Assembly (NCBI RefSeq): GCF_910592395.1
Contig: NC_088312.1
Span: 16,127,292 to 16,191,291, forward strand
Direction: 5' to 3'
DNA from: Lineus longissimus
Taxonomy: Eukaryota; Nemertea; Pilidiophora; Heteronemertea; Lineidae
Length of the DNA stretch: 64,000 nt
Position 1 is the first letter of the stretch. Every line of letters starts with the position of its first letter. Positions 12,390 through 24,620 of this stretch are shown here, piece after piece. The notes beneath the pieces are model-generated. The model searched no databases and had not been told where the DNA came from. It saw nothing but the letters and a program-made list of their open reading frames with translations. The position numbers and the translations under genes are program-made.

Positions 12390-12661
12390 GCCAAACGCCA
12401 TTTGACCTCTGTGACCTTGAAAATTAGGTCAAATCAAAAACACGTAGGATAGGTGATGTATTCTTGCTCGGAGAACCTACATTTGTACCATAGAAATATC
12501 ATTGATAAGCGAGATATTGCACTTTTCATTAGGTTATATGAGGTAAAGAGTCATGTGTAACAAATTTCAAGTTCATAGATTTAGCTTTATCATAAAAATT
12601 TTATCGAAAAACGAGTCACAACGGATACAGCGGTATTGTATAGACTCCCCTACGTTGAGCC
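12390..12661 (+). mobile_element. Family A fragment A2 (3' end)
   Basis: One module with TGACCTCTGTGACCTTGA (12403) leads to a shortened middle and to the family 3' end (GGTATTGTATAGACTCCCC, then a GTTGAGCC variant at about 12654-12661 plus A-run). The canonical 5' tip is missing. Confidence 0.55.
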
Positions 12662-12844
12662 AAAAATCCATGGTCAAAACAGCCAAAGCAAAGATTCGTC
12701 TGTTGAATCAGGAATACCCCAAAACGCATGTGTCTTTTTGACGGAACAATGCACCTTTTGAAACAATGGAGTGAGACTTGGTATCCATCCATTCCATCTT
12801 GACCTGACATTTGCTTTTCATTCAATTACATGAGTCATGGCTGA

Positions 12845-13084
12845 ACTGGGGCCAGTAACTCGGAAGTGGCACATCATATCAACAAGACATGCCCGAATCA
12901 CAGCATTGACATGAAAGACGCCAAGGTCCTTGATAGGTGGTTCGAGAGGGGTGTTAAAGAGACCATTTATATCCGTGCCCTACAGCAGACCCTGAACAGA
13001 GACTGGGGGAGATACCAGCTGCCTCAGATTTACACCAAGCTCGTCAGAGCGCACACACGCTCTGACGTCACTTCCGATCAGTGA
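12845..13084 (+). pseudogene. Penelope-like element, C-terminal GIY-YIG endonuclease tail
   Basis: An open frame running from about 12845 to the stop at 13084 matches the end of GIY-YIG endonucleases found at the C-terminus of Penelope-like retroelements. Visible landmarks are EVAHHI, HSIDMKDAKVLDRW, ERGVKETIYIRALQ and LNRDWGRYQLPQIY, in the family order. The upstream part of the nuclease (GIY and YIG strands) and the whole reverse transcriptase are absent; an in-frame TGA lies at 12842. The piece is a 5'-truncated relic. Its last codons overlap a perfect 10-base stem hairpin at 13042-13067. The assignment rests on motif recognition, not on a search. Confidence 0.7.
13042..13067 (+). other. 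Perfect hairpin at the Penelope-like tail
   Basis: CGTCAGAGCG, a six-base CA-rich loop, then CGCTCTGACG: a perfect 10-base stem overlapping the end of the GIY-YIG frame. Confidence 0.6.
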
Positions 13085-13630
13085 CATTAGACTCTAGTTG
13101 ACAAAAAATCTAGATTGATTAGAAAATTACTGAACTTTTTTCACTATTATGCTGTGATCAGAAGTTTTTAAACTACTTAGGATTACTATTCCCAGCGTAG
13201 ACAAATGTTCATGAACGGTCATATTACCTTTAAGTTATGGAATCAAGGAATTTTATTACTTATGTTCCAGTTGTAAATCACAGGGATACAATCAAAGGTA
13301 TAACATGCTACGTACTACATAAAGCATATAGAGCAGAGATATTTTTCTGACTGACTTCAGGTTTAAAGTAACGAAACGACTAGGGGTGATTGGATTGTGG
13401 TCCGTGGATCTAATTTCATGCCAAGCTTGTTAAAGAAATTACTTTATGACACAGATTTGCTGATCATACACCGAACATTTCTTGAGAAATATGTCCGACT
13501 GTCTCTAAATCTTAGAAGGTCTACAGTATTTGACAAGACATAGTCACTCAAAGTCTTTCTATGACAACATCTGGAAATATCAGTCCTGTCACCACTAGAT
13601 GATGAACATGATATGGTCTAGGGTGAATTT
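13085..13630. other. Unassigned DNA
   Basis: AT-rich; nothing recognisable between the Penelope-like tail and the duplicated block at 13645. Confidence 0.5.
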
Positions 13631-13644
13631 GCAGGAATTGTGTC

Positions 13645-13985
13645 GGTTTTATTTCAAGAATGAGATCTGACCAAAACTTGGCATCAGATAATAATTGACC
13701 AAGGGATGCATATACAACCTTTCAAGTCACATGCCTCATCGGTTTAATTTCAAGAATGAGATCTGACCAAAACTTGGCATCAGATAATAATTGACCAAGG
13801 GATGCATATACAACCTTTCAAGTCACATGCCTCAACGGTTTACAAACGTGCCATTCATAGTTACCGCCAAATGGTCAATTAATGCCATCTGATGTCTGTG
13901 ACCGTAACAATTAGGGCAAATCAAAAACCTGTCAATATACGATGTATTATGTAACCTTATTAAAAGAATCTGTGACCATACTGTC
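13645..13985. repeat. 96-base tandem duplication in a diverged family A module
   Basis: The block starting ATTTCAAGAATGAGATCTG at 13651 is repeated almost unchanged at 13747. After the second copy come recognisable family A phrases (AAACGTGCCAT, GGTCAATTAATGCCAT, GTGACCGTAACAATTAGGG). The near-identity of the two 96-mers shows a recent duplication inside an old module. Confidence 0.65.
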
Positions 13986-13990
13986 CTAAG

Positions 13991-14280
13991 TTTAGGACAT
14001 AACGATGTGCGGTACGAGCTGTGACAGGTTTGACGGTGTGAATGATGTGTGGAGTCATAAATTGGGTGTTTACCGCAAAACAGTGTGTGTGTGTGTGTGT
14101 GTATGAGACATTAGTCCCGTCCACACCTTGGCGACATTGGTAGGATGACGTCGTCAGCTAGGAGATCCCACCAAAGCATGCGGCTGGAGGGAGAAAGTCT
14201 GCAATGGTTTTAGAGGGCGGATTTCTCAGGGATTATAGCCAAGGAGGTTGCATACAGTGCAACAACCACATCCGGAGCCA
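13991..14280 (+). other. 5' flank of the BEL/Pao element
   Basis: Contains a (GT)n microsatellite at about 14081-14104 and TTGGCGACATTGGTAGGAT at about 14127, which loosely resembles a BEL primer-binding site. No copy of the downstream LTR sequence is visible before it. An in-frame stop (14236) precedes the gag frame. Confidence 0.3.
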
Positions 14281-17200
14281 ATGAGGTCGCCTACAATACA
14301 ACCACAACCAGGGGCAACAGCTGACCATGACGGTCTGTCCCGATTGGCAGATCTCATCGCTGCCAAAGAGACTAACTGGTCTCACTTGCCTACCATTGAA
14401 CCAGATACTTTCAAAGGTGACTACATACAGTACCCCATCTGGATCAAGAGTTTTGAGAGTCTGATAGAAGCAACAATAAAGTCAAACACCAAGCGACTGT
14501 TCTACCTGTCGAGATACACAGAAGGTGATGCCAAGGACGCTATACAAGGGGTGCTAGCCCTGAATTCTGACACTGCCTACGAACAAGCTAAGGAGATTCT
14601 GCAGGAGAGATATGGCAATCCTTTTATCGTCGCTGATGTATATCGTAAGAAGATTACAGATTGGCCCTCTATCAGGCCAGGAGATGGAGTACAATTGAAG
14701 AAATTTGCTGATTTCTTAACGCATACTTTGACAGCCATGAACTCTATAAGCTACTTGAGAGTGTTGAACGACCCTGAAGAAAACAGAAAGATGCTGCGAA
14801 AGCTACCACGTTTCATAACAGCTAGATGGTCGAGACAGGTGGACAAGAGGCTCTATACTGAAGATTGAAGGACGAAGGACGGATGTGACTATCCTTCTTT
14901 CAAGGACTTTTGCCAATTTCTCAACGCTGAAGCAAGAATCGCGTGTAATCCTGTTACTGCCAGTGCCAGAATCTCGGAAGAAAGCCAGACCACCCAGAGT
15001 CGTGACAAAAGAAACAACCCTTCTCACAATAAGGATGGAAGGCCGAGTTTCTCCAGAGCTAGGACATTCGCTGTAAGCAGGAATGCTGAACCTGTACCAC
15101 AGGCCACTACGACAACTAAAGTGCTGAAGAAACCTGTGTGCTCTCTTTGTAAGGCTGATCATCGAATCATCACATGTCCTCAGTTTATAGCGATGGATTT
15201 GAAGACCAGGCAGGATACGATCAAGGACAAGGGCTTATGCTGGGGTTGTCTCACCTACGGGCATAGAAAGGCGGACTGCAAAAGAAGAATGACGTGCGAG
15301 GCCTGTAAGAAGACACATCCCACACTTCTCCACCGCTTTTATCCTAGTTCGATAAGTTCAACTCCCACAGTCACAGAAGCTGCAGTCGTGCATACCGTAC
15401 AGTCCGACAGTAAGAGCATTCAACCGCAATCTTGGATGCACACACTTATAGTTCCTGTCACCCTTTATCATGAGAAGTCGCCAGAAAAGAAGACAGAAGT
15501 TTACGCCATCTTGGACCCCCAATCCGATACATGCTTCGTATCTCAGGCCATAGCGAACAAGATTGGAGCCACGGGAGTGGATATCCAGCTAAAGCTCACC
15601 ACCATGTTGGATGAAGAAGTCGTCAACACAAAGAAAGTTAATGGTCTGCGGATTCAGGATATGAACAAATCCTTAGACATCTCCATGCCAGCCGTGTACG
15701 AGAGAGATATCATTCCAGCCAGTCACAGCCAGGTACCAAGACCAGAAACAGTTAGAAAATTACCTCACCTGAAAGACGCCGCTGAGAAGCTGCATCCTTA
15801 CCGAGAAGATTGGGAGATTGGTGTCCTCATTGGGATGAATTGTCCAAAACTACTTAAGCCAAGAGACGTTGTTCCGGGGGAAGATGACGATCCATACGCG
15901 ATAAGAACCGATCTTGGATGGGGAGTTATTGGTAACTTCGCCGATAACATCAAGAGAGACGAGCCAGTCCACTTTGTGTACCGAACTAAAGCCAAGGAGA
16001 TAACACCAGCCGAGGTCAACCAGCTGTTCGAGGGAGAGTTTGCCAAGCAGAAGACAGGATGCGAAATGTCAGTTCATGACCAGCGCTTTTTGGCTGTGGT
16101 GAAAGCAGGAATACGTCAACGGGAGGATTCCCACTTCGAGATTCCATTACCATTCAAAGAGGATGATGTCACCCTTCTGAACAATAGAACCATGGTTGAC
16201 AAACGCCTCCGTCACCTACGTCACAAGCTAACAAGGGACCCCAAATACAGACGAGAGTACACAGACTTCATGAACGATGTCATCACCAAAGGTTTCGCAG
16301 AGAAGGTCCCCGACACGTCTGAGAGTTGTACACAGGATGAGAAGCTCATATGGTATATCCCACATCACGGGGTATACCATCCTAAGAAAAACAAGCTCCG
16401 AGTTGTTTTCGATGCAAGCGCGGAATACGAAGGACACAGTCTGAACCAGCACCTACTTCAGGGCCCCGATCTTATGAAGAGTCTCACCGGGATTCTTACC
16501 AGATTCAGAAAAGAGCCAGTAGCTGTGACCTGTGACATATCGGCCTGTTTCTATCAAGTTTTCGTCCCTGACAACCAGCGGGATTGTTTGAGGTTCCTAT
16601 GGTGGGAAGACGGGGAGCTCCACAAAGAACCAACTGAGTATAGAATGACCAGACACATCTTCGGCGCCACATCCTCACCAGCCTGCTCCAACTTTGCCTT
16701 GAACGAGACCGCAAACTGCTACGAAGGCCAGTTTGGTGAGGAGATAGCTAACTTTTTACGTAAGGATCTGTACGTCGACGACGGGATCACCAGCAAGAAG
16801 AAACCAAAGGAAGCCTCTCACCTCATCGCAGGGTCACACGCCATGACCGCTAAAGGAGGATTCAACCTCGCTAAGTACGTCTATAACGATAAGACCGTGG
16901 TTGCAGGAATTCCGGAGCCGCTGCGAGCAAAGAACTTACAAAGTTTTAACCTTCATTCTACCCTTCCGACAGAGACAACTTTAGGCATGCAGTGGGACGT
17001 CGAGACGGACACCTTCCTCTTTCAACTTGACTTCAAGCAGAAACCACTCACGAGACGCGGTATTCTCTCGACGGTCAGTTCGCTATTTGACCCACTTGGT
17101 CTGGTCGCACCGGTAATATTGGAATGAAAGCGTATCGTGCAAGAGCTCTGCAGAGATGGAAAGGGATGGGACGACCCAATTCCTGATGATGTCACCAAAA

Positions 17201-19320
17201 GATGGGAAACCTGGAGGTGTCAGCTGAAGGACATTAGTAAGCTGAGAATCCCGCGTTGTTACAAGTCACATGACTGCAAGGATCAGGAGCTGAAGAGTGT
17301 CGAGTTACATCACTTCGCCGACGGTAGCTTGCTTGGAGGATACGGTCAATGTAGCTATATAAGGCTATTGAGAGAAGATGGCAAGATCGACACAGCTCTA
17401 GTTGCAGCTAAGGCCAAAGTAGGACCCAGCAAACCGGTCACAGTGCCCCGCTTGGAGCTCACTGCTGCCGTCATGTCCGTCAAGATGAGTAACTTTCTCC
17501 ACAAAGAGCTTGACTACAAAGATATCAGAGAGACGTTTTGGTCCGACGGTAAGGTGGTACTGGGATATATCAACAACGAGGCCAGAAGGTTCCATGTGTT
17601 TGTCGCTAATCGAGTGCAGAAGATTAGAGGAAGTACGTCACCAGACCAGTGGCATCACATCCCCACTGGAGAAAATCCCGCAGACGTAGCATCAAGAGGT
17701 GTGACAGTAAAGAACTTGCAAGATAACCAGTTATGGTGGAAGGGTCCAGCCTTCCTGTCATCGCCTGTCGTACAGCCCAGCAGAGACGTCGTTGAGCCAA
17801 AACCAAACGATCCCGAAATGAGAAAGGTCAAGATTTTAGCAACACAAGCTAAGCCAAAGGAAGCTGTCGACATGTTGTCCCAACTTTAGCGTTTTTCCAG
17901 TTGGCATCGGATGAAACGAGCAGTGGCCATTTGCCTCAGAATGGTAAAGGGATTGAGAGGTGGTACTATCAAAAAACCTCGTATCACCGGCGACCTGAAG
18001 GAAAACATGAAGCAGTACAAGCCAGTGGACGTAGCAGAAATGGGGAATGCAGAATTGGTTATCATGAAAATGGTACAAGCCCAAGCCTTCAAAGAGGAAA
18101 TCGCCCAGCTTCGCAAAATGAACTTGTCCGGAGAACCACCACGAGAGATGAACTCCAAGGAAAACAAAGCCATTGGAAAGAGAAGTGGAATCTACAGACT
18201 GGATCCATATGTCGACAAAGCTGGTGTCTTGAGAGTGGGAGGAAGGGTACAGCGCGCAGATGTTCCAGAATGCCAGAAGCATCCAATGGTGTTGCCAGGA
18301 AAAGGTCATGTCGTTCAAGTTCTGATCGCTCATCATCACCGAGATATTGCCCACTCAGGAAGGGGCATGACGTTGAATGCAATCCTGTCAGCGGGCTACT
18401 GGTTGTTGAAAGCAAGAACTGTTATAACTACATATCTGCAGAAATGCGTGATCTGCCGAAAACTGAGAGGTGCTCCACTGGGACAAAAGATGGCCAACCT
18501 ACCAGAAGATAGACTGCAGGAGGTGCCGCCATTTACTTACAGCTCTGTGGACTATTTCGGACCATATCTCATCAGGCAAGGACGGAGCGACAACAAAAGA
18601 TATGGAGCAGTGTTTACGTGCTTGAACTCTCGCGCCATCCATATTGAGGTCTCAAATAGTCTTGATACCAGCTCATTTTTGAACGCATACCGGAGATTTG
18701 TTTGCCGCAGGGGACCAGTCAGACACTTGAGATCAGACCAGGGTTCAAACTTCATTGGCGCAAAAAACAAACTTGCAGCAGCCCTGGCAGAAATGGACAA
18801 TGATCGTGTTAGACAAGAGCTTCTAAAAGACCAGTGTGACTGGATCGTCTTCAAGATGAACCCTCCTCATGCTAGCCATATGAACGGCGTCGTTGAACGT
18901 ATGATCCGATCTATCAGGAACGCTCTTTCCGGTCTGCTGATGGCTCATGGTTATCAACTCGATGACGAGCTTTTGAGGACGCTTATGGCGGAAGCAGAAG
19001 CTGTAGTAAACAGCCGCCCACTAACCTACATCGACATGGAGGCCACAGACAGCCCCCAGCCGCTGAGTCCTAATCAGTTGCTCACACTGAAGTCGGATGC
19101 AGTACTACCACCACCAGGAACATTTGTCAAAAACGATCTTTACTGCAATCGCCGTTGGAGACGTGTCCAGTACTTAGCGAATGAATTCTGGACACGCTGG
19201 AGACGAGAAGTTCTGCCCGTATTGCAAGAGAGACAGAAATGGACCAGTCCCCGTCTCAACTTAGCCAAGGGAGACGTCTGCCTGTTGGTGGACGATACCG
19301 CCGCGAGATGCAGATTGTGA
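14281..19320 (+). pseudogene. BEL/Pao LTR retrotransposon gag-pol polyprotein, three in-frame stops
   Basis: A single reading frame runs for about 1,680 codons, broken only by TGA (14866), TGA (17125) and TAG (17887). Order of domains: DUF1759-type gag (about 14390-14860); three zinc-binding knuckles (C-x2-C from 15139; CWGCLTYGHRKADC from 15238; CEAC from about 15298); aspartic protease with ILDPQSD (Asp 15513); reverse transcriptase with YVDD (16771-16782); RNase H (about 17300-17690); H2C2 zinc site (about 18320-18460); integrase core Asp 18550, Asp 18736 and Glu 18895; and the start of the C-terminal DUF5641-like domain (about 19150). The C-terminus is cut short, with a deletion just after LLVDD. 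The first in-frame ATG is 14281. The gag N-terminus looks short for the family. Stops and truncation make this copy non-functional, but its frame is otherwise intact, so it is fairly young. Confidence 0.93.
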
Positions 19321-20207
19321 CATGTGTCAGTCGTCTTGTTTAATCTGAAAGAGTAGCACCTCCTTTTATCTAAAGTTAATGTGCATTAAGTGCACACCCT
19401 ATAGAGGGCTTGCTTTATTGGCAAATTAAAAAAAAAAATGTTTATCACCTCTGGTCCAAGTGCAACTTTACTCAGATTTACCAAGGCTGCTGTCTTTTGT
19501 CCTTTAGTTTCTGTGAAATAACCAGAATCATTATTTTTGGAAGGAATATTCAAGGATCAGTTGCGTGTAATCATGACCTCTAGTGTCTCCTTAAGTGTAG
19601 ACAACTGTACATGAGTCAAAATGTCCTCTTTATGGTTTATGGAGAGCCATGTGCTGGAATACTTGGCTAATGGAGAGCCATGTTCCTTTGTTGGAAATTC
19701 TTACTGTTTAAAGTTCAAACTTAAATACTACTTAAAGGTCTACTGTATAGTCACGCGTTCTGGACTTGGTTAAGAGATAATATAAGGTTATAAGTGGTTA
19801 TGTAAGGTTCCAAGATAGTCAACTTGTTTAAGCAGCTGTTACGGGTTTTTTAAGAGTTTGTGACTTATGTATATCAGACTACATTACTAGTCTCTGGTAC
19901 AACAATATTCATTTAGCGAAGACTGGAGAACATTGTGACATTGTGGAGTGCACTTTGCTTAGACATTCCACACAGGTGAAGAGATACTTTGATACTAAGG
20001 TTAAAGTGCTAGTTTTGCACAAAGCGTACTTATTTGACAGGGTCTTAGTTGACAATGTGTTTGCTTAACAGTAAAGTTTTGTAAATTTATTCTAAATTTA
20101 GGAGAGCCATGTAACTGTGGTAGTTCGGTTTCATTTGTAAACAGGTCCGCTTTAAGGGATACTGTTTGGTTTCATTTATATGTACAGGGCATCCTTGAAG
20201 GGCCACT
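19321..20207 (+). other. BEL/Pao 3' non-coding region with a thrice-repeated motif
   Basis: Sequence between the truncated polyprotein and the probable LTR. GGAGAGCCATGT occurs three times (about 19641, 19674 and 20101). No open frame or other element recognised. It may be 3' untranslated sequence of the element or a separate insertion. Confidence 0.4.
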
Positions 20208-20210
20208 GTT

Positions 20211-20879
20211 GTGAGCGCCACCTACCCTCGTGCGTTGCTTTGCTGCCATGTTCCAGATGTACAGACATCGTTTTTCACAGACTAAAGTTAAAAGTATTTA
20301 AAGTGCCTATTTTGTAACCAAAAGTATAACGATTTAGAGGCACTACAGAGGTAAATATTTAGTAATCCCATATAACCCCATATTTTGTGATGTTCTCCCG
20401 TATGGTCAAAGTTACGGCCTACTATTTGTCCGTTGTCTCGGCGTACATCCACAATCCTGTGTGGGACAGTTTTCTACGTCCGGTGTCTCACTTCAGATGG
20501 TCCCTGGAGCTGTTTCCTCCCGTTTCGTATGTTCTAAGCTACGTATACAATCTATATACCTCTTGAATAGTATTAAGGAAAATTTGATGTTAATTTGCCC
20601 TGTTCGTCTTGGGTTTTGGGGGCACTAAAACAGCACAGGTGCTGTCAAAATTTATAAGGTTTAGTTCGGCCACTTACGGCCAGGTGGCAGCAGGGACTGG
20701 ACTGTCCTGACTGCATTAGAGTTACTTCATGTTGTGATTATTAAGAGTGAAACTTAGGGCACTTTTTCATTGTGTATTTACAGGTTTTACGTGGACTATG
20801 GATAAATAAAGTCAAAGAATTGGTGAAATATCCACGACTTGTCAACTTAATAGTGTTACGAAAGACAAGTTCGCTACAA
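20211..20879 (+). repeat. Probable 3' LTR of the BEL/Pao element
   Basis: The segment opens TGTGAGCGCCACC and closes TTCGCTACA, giving TG...CA ends and a length near 670 bases, both normal for BEL LTRs. An AATAAA-type signal (GGATAAATAAAG, about 20799) lies about 70 bases before the end, as expected for an R region. No matching copy is seen upstream of gag, so boundaries rest on end motifs only. A clear polypurine tract is not evident before it. Confidence 0.4.
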
Positions 20880-20886
20880 GTACCTT

Positions 20887-20962
20887 CCTAGGCCTGTGAA
20901 CACAGACAACATTTTTACAACATTCCTAGGCATGTGTACACAGACCAAATTTTTACAACATT
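20887..20962. repeat. 37-base tandem duplication
   Basis: CCTAGGC(C/A)TGTG(A/T)ACACAGA followed by ATTTTTACAACATTC occurs at 20887 and 20924. A related TGTTGCAACATTCTTACAACATG palindromic patch follows at about 21019. Confidence 0.5.
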
Positions 20963-21038
20963 CTTGGTTACAACACCATGTTGGCAAAATGTTGCTAGTG
21001 TGTACAGAGGAAAATACATGTTGCAACATTCTTACAAC

Positions 21039-21255
21039 ATGTAATGAAAATGCCAGGAACCATTGCGCTCACCGTATAGATATTTGTTGGTTCTGAATTC
21101 ATCTTACCTTTTCAGTTTAGGCCCCCTGGTGGCCAAGTCAAGAATCATATCAAACCGAATTTCAGCACAGAGGGTATCTGACATCGGGGATCATGTGTAT
21201 CAAGTCTCAAGTTCTTAGCTTAAGTGGTTAAGAAACGTGTCATAGAAAAAACATC
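21039..21255 (+). mobile_element. Family A fragment A3 (5' end)
   Basis: The tip AATGAAAATGCCAGG with CCATTGCGCTCACC is followed by one module holding an exact GCCCCCTGGTGGCCA (21121-21135) and AAGAAACGTGTCA. The remaining modules and the 3' hairpin are missing. Confidence 0.55.
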
Positions 21256-22884
21256 AAAAGAAAACAAAGTTCGGAGTAACTATGTGGGCCCCGATTAGGA
21301 AAGACGACCCTAAAGATTTAACCCTTAAGTTACTGGCTGACCGGGGAGCAGTGGATCGACACCCCACCACAGCGTACCGGTAGGCAGCAGAGCGGTAGAT
21401 GCAGTAAACCATTGATTATTTAAAATGTACGGTGCTGCACTCTTTGAATACCATATGAGACTGAATCCGAAGTCATGATGAACCGTTTCGTAGCTTTCCG
21501 TAGGGGCTCGGCCTATTTAGAGGGGTCTTCTGCTTGATTGAACAAGAGCTACGCAGAGCGAGCACATTATACGCCTGCCATAAGAGTAAAGGGTGGTTGG
21601 TTGGTTGGTCAGGGTGAAAAGTGTGTGAAGTAGCAGGTAAGTGGAAAATAGAAACAGGTATTCATGACCTTGACCTTTGACCTTTTGACCTCCAAATCAA
21701 TAGACTTCTTCGGGCCTATACTAGTGCCCTGCAAGCCAGGTTTGGTGACTATACATGATATAGAATTTCAGTAATCGCGCGAACAATGAAAGGTAAGCGG
21801 AAAATGGAAGCAGGTCTTCGTGACCTTGACCTTTGTCCTAGGGGTAATATGTATAGTTTGTTCATGTTTCCAATTTTTTAGCAAATGATTGCATTTCATT
21901 TCATTCAAATACATTCAGAATACAGCTTAGATGCAAAATAAAATAGCATTATATTGATTTATTTACACTTTGTCAAAATTCGTGAATTTTTGCAATTCTT
22001 TTACTAAAATCCCCCAAAAATCCAACTTTGCAAGTTTTCAATTTTGTTTTGTCCTGAAATATGCAAAAACAACCATGGCAGTCAATATCATGCATGTTTT
22101 TGACCACTTACCTAATGGTAATTGCTCCATTGGAAACATCACTGTTTGAAAAAATCACTTGAAATAGAGTCACTGTATATGTTAATTAGGTCATGTGACC
22201 TAATTTGTTTATATTTGCATATTTTTCTATACATGAAGGACCATTAATCCATGAAATTTCCAACCAGCTCAGGCTAGTTCCAGCAGCCTACAAACTGATT
22301 ACTAGAATTTATATAGCAATATCGACAGTCACCACGATGGGACGTCTTAATGTCCAGGACATGCGGTACTGGGTAAGATCTTTCATGTAGTGCTTTCATG
22401 TGACGTCAACACTGGACAGACAGCATTTGATTCAGTTAAGTCAGGCATATGACAATGACAAATCATGGTTCTACCCTTCAACATGGCTGGTCGTGAAAAC
22501 ACTCTATAGGAGTCAACTGGTCCAGCATTGAATACAAAATCCATTCTACACATCACCAACCTTTTTGGTACTTGGACTTTGGGGAGACCTGCCCATTATA
22601 AGCAACAATCCAGTTTGTGCGAGTCAAACACCTGTATACGGAAGGCACCGATGCGGCGACAATATGAAGGGCAATGTGATAAGAGCATGTCCGACAAACC
22701 CACACACTTGTTACAAACACTCAGTAGTCTTCAAGCGAAAGTTCAATGCCATCATGTCCCGGATGCTGTGTTACATCCAAGCGCACCCACATCAACATTG
22801 TAGGTAGGAGATGGGATTCTACAATGCCACCGATGTAGGGTTACATTTCATTGAACTTTCAACTGAAGACGAGCGCATGTTCAA
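21256..22884. other. Unassigned DNA with GACCTTGACCTTTGACC repeats
   Basis: GGAAAAT(A/G)GAA(A/G)CAGGT and GACCTTGACCTTTG recur at about 21642 and 21797, giving a ~155-base period of two units. (GGTT)n is at about 21593-21608. No gene recognised in the rest. Confidence 0.4.
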
Positions 22885-24620
22885 GATTTAAGGTTAGGTT
22901 AGTTTTATTATGATAACAAATAAAAATTCGGAGATATGCATTTTCAATTTTCAAGTTATGCTGATGAGGCTGGTTTATTCAATCAACTTAAACTATACAG
23001 TAAAACAAAAGACAAAAAGAAAAGGACAAATCAGGAAAAGGTACAGTGTCTTCTATCCTGAATGTGTCAATCTGTTTGTCAAGTCAGCACGTGATTATCC
23101 TCAAGCATGTCCAGTTGACTGGTCGATTGGTCTCATGTAACCACAGTTCCACAGCATGCACAGCAACACCATTTTCCCTGCGGAGACCACCGGAATGACA
23201 CGTAGATAATAGTCCACATCATCCTTTAAAAATGAGAATTGCACTTTCTCAAAATGGCATATCAAAATAAGATAAGAGTAAGACTGTCCATTCACAGACG
23301 ACCGGTTAATTGACGATCTATCATATACTACTCTGTTGACATTTATCATCAATTGACATTCCCATTTCTGTTGCAAAAACAATGAGCAGTAAATGCTGAT
23401 ACGCAACACCGTGAGAGAATGATACAACCCTGTACATAACATGTTGGCAGTAAGTATAGCAGTACTGACAAAAGTAGATCAAAAATCTTTTTTTGCAAAA
23501 TTAGTGAACTAGGGAGAAATAAAATAGAATAAATCATAAAAAACCTGATAAAAATTGAATTTGAAAAAGTTCACCCTTATTTACCAAAGTTCACCTTGGT
23601 GGAGTTAGGACACATAGCGAGCTTGCATACTTCACGTCTCTCTGCACATCTGCAGTGCACAGTGCAGTGCATTTGTACATGGTACATGGCCCAGCTGCAA
23701 TGGCTGTTCTCTCGTGGTTTTGTGTATCAGCATAGACTGATAGTGACAGCGTTATCATTTGTTAAAAATACCTTGTGATTCCAGCTTACTACATCGTAGA
23801 TATTCTTTGTGTATTCTGACCAGTGTCACTAGCCGCACTTACACCACCTGAAAATTGACCACCAATCTTGGTTCGGGAACCAATGCCGCACCATCGAAAA
23901 TCCACCAAGCGCTTACACCAGCGCTGCAGCTAGTTATAAAATCCGGCTACAGATGGCGCGCAAACAATAAATTGCATGCGCAGAGCGCCATTTCGAAAGC
24001 GCCGCCTGGAGCCGAACCATCTAACTAGCTAATTGCCGATCCATTTGCGCGTACACCACGACAAAGCCGAGCTTTTAACAAGCCGGGCGAATTTGGACCA
24101 TCAAGCTTGGTGGGACAAATTCGCTCGGCAATTTGTATCGGCAATGGATTGCCGAACCAATTTGTCGCGGCAATGTGGTGGTGTAAGTGCAATTGGTCCA
24201 CCAATATTTCGTGGTGTAAGCGCAGCTATTATCAAAGCCTACGATATCGATTGTTATTTTGACAGGAAAAACAAGAAAAGCTCTTGGCATTTGAGTCATT
24301 ACTCAGGTTTGTTTCAATCACATCGATGCTGAATTTCATTTATAAATATTTCATGTAGTGCTTGGATTTCAATATTATTCAACAGTAATTGTTCTATTAC
24401 TGTGTTATGAATAACTGTAAAGTATTGTTCCATTCCGATGATTGGAAAGTACTTTTTGTTGCAGTTGAAATTACCCTATATTCCTGTATAAAATGTTGGT
24501 GCATGTTCCGCGCAGTTCATATTTCCACTTTCACTCAGCAAATCTGAAGAGACAGAGAGCCAAAAAAGCAGCATCTTGCTTAGGAAACAACTTACGGGAG
24601 TCAAATTACAATATGTTGTT
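22885..24620. repeat. Segmental duplicate 1 (paralogue of 56045-57225)
   Basis: This segment aligns along its length with 56045-57225. Shared landmarks in order are an AATAAA on the minus strand (complement at 22974-22979), TCCACAGCATGCACAGCAACACC, GGAGACCACCGGAATGAC, TTGAAAAAGTTCACCC, CAGCATAGACTGA, TCTGACCAGTGT, TCTGATGATTGG-like and TATAAAATGT blocks. It holds a 0.4 kb insertion (23831-24226) absent from the other copy. The content is unknown: possible gene remnant or unclassified repeat. Confidence 0.65.
23831..24226. mobile_element. MITE inside segmental duplicate 1
   Basis: The left end AGCCGCACTTACACCAC and the complement of the right end AGCTGCGCTTACACCAC are inverted repeats, and CTTACACC/GGTGTAAG motifs recur inside. 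The paralogous segment near 56820 runs straight through (ACTATCAAAG) without these ~396 bases, which proves an insertion. The target duplication is 2-3 bases including TA. No coding capacity; superfamily unresolved (TA/TWA-targeting families such as Tc1/mariner or Harbinger are possible). Confidence 0.7.

Noticed and set aside
17901-18512. 203-codon frame overlapping the integrase region
   Set aside because: It is out of frame with the clearly conserved BEL/Pao integrase.
23180-23230. GATGATG near the segmental duplicate as a box C of a snoRNA
   Set aside because: The box C match is imperfect and no paired D box with a terminal stem was seen.
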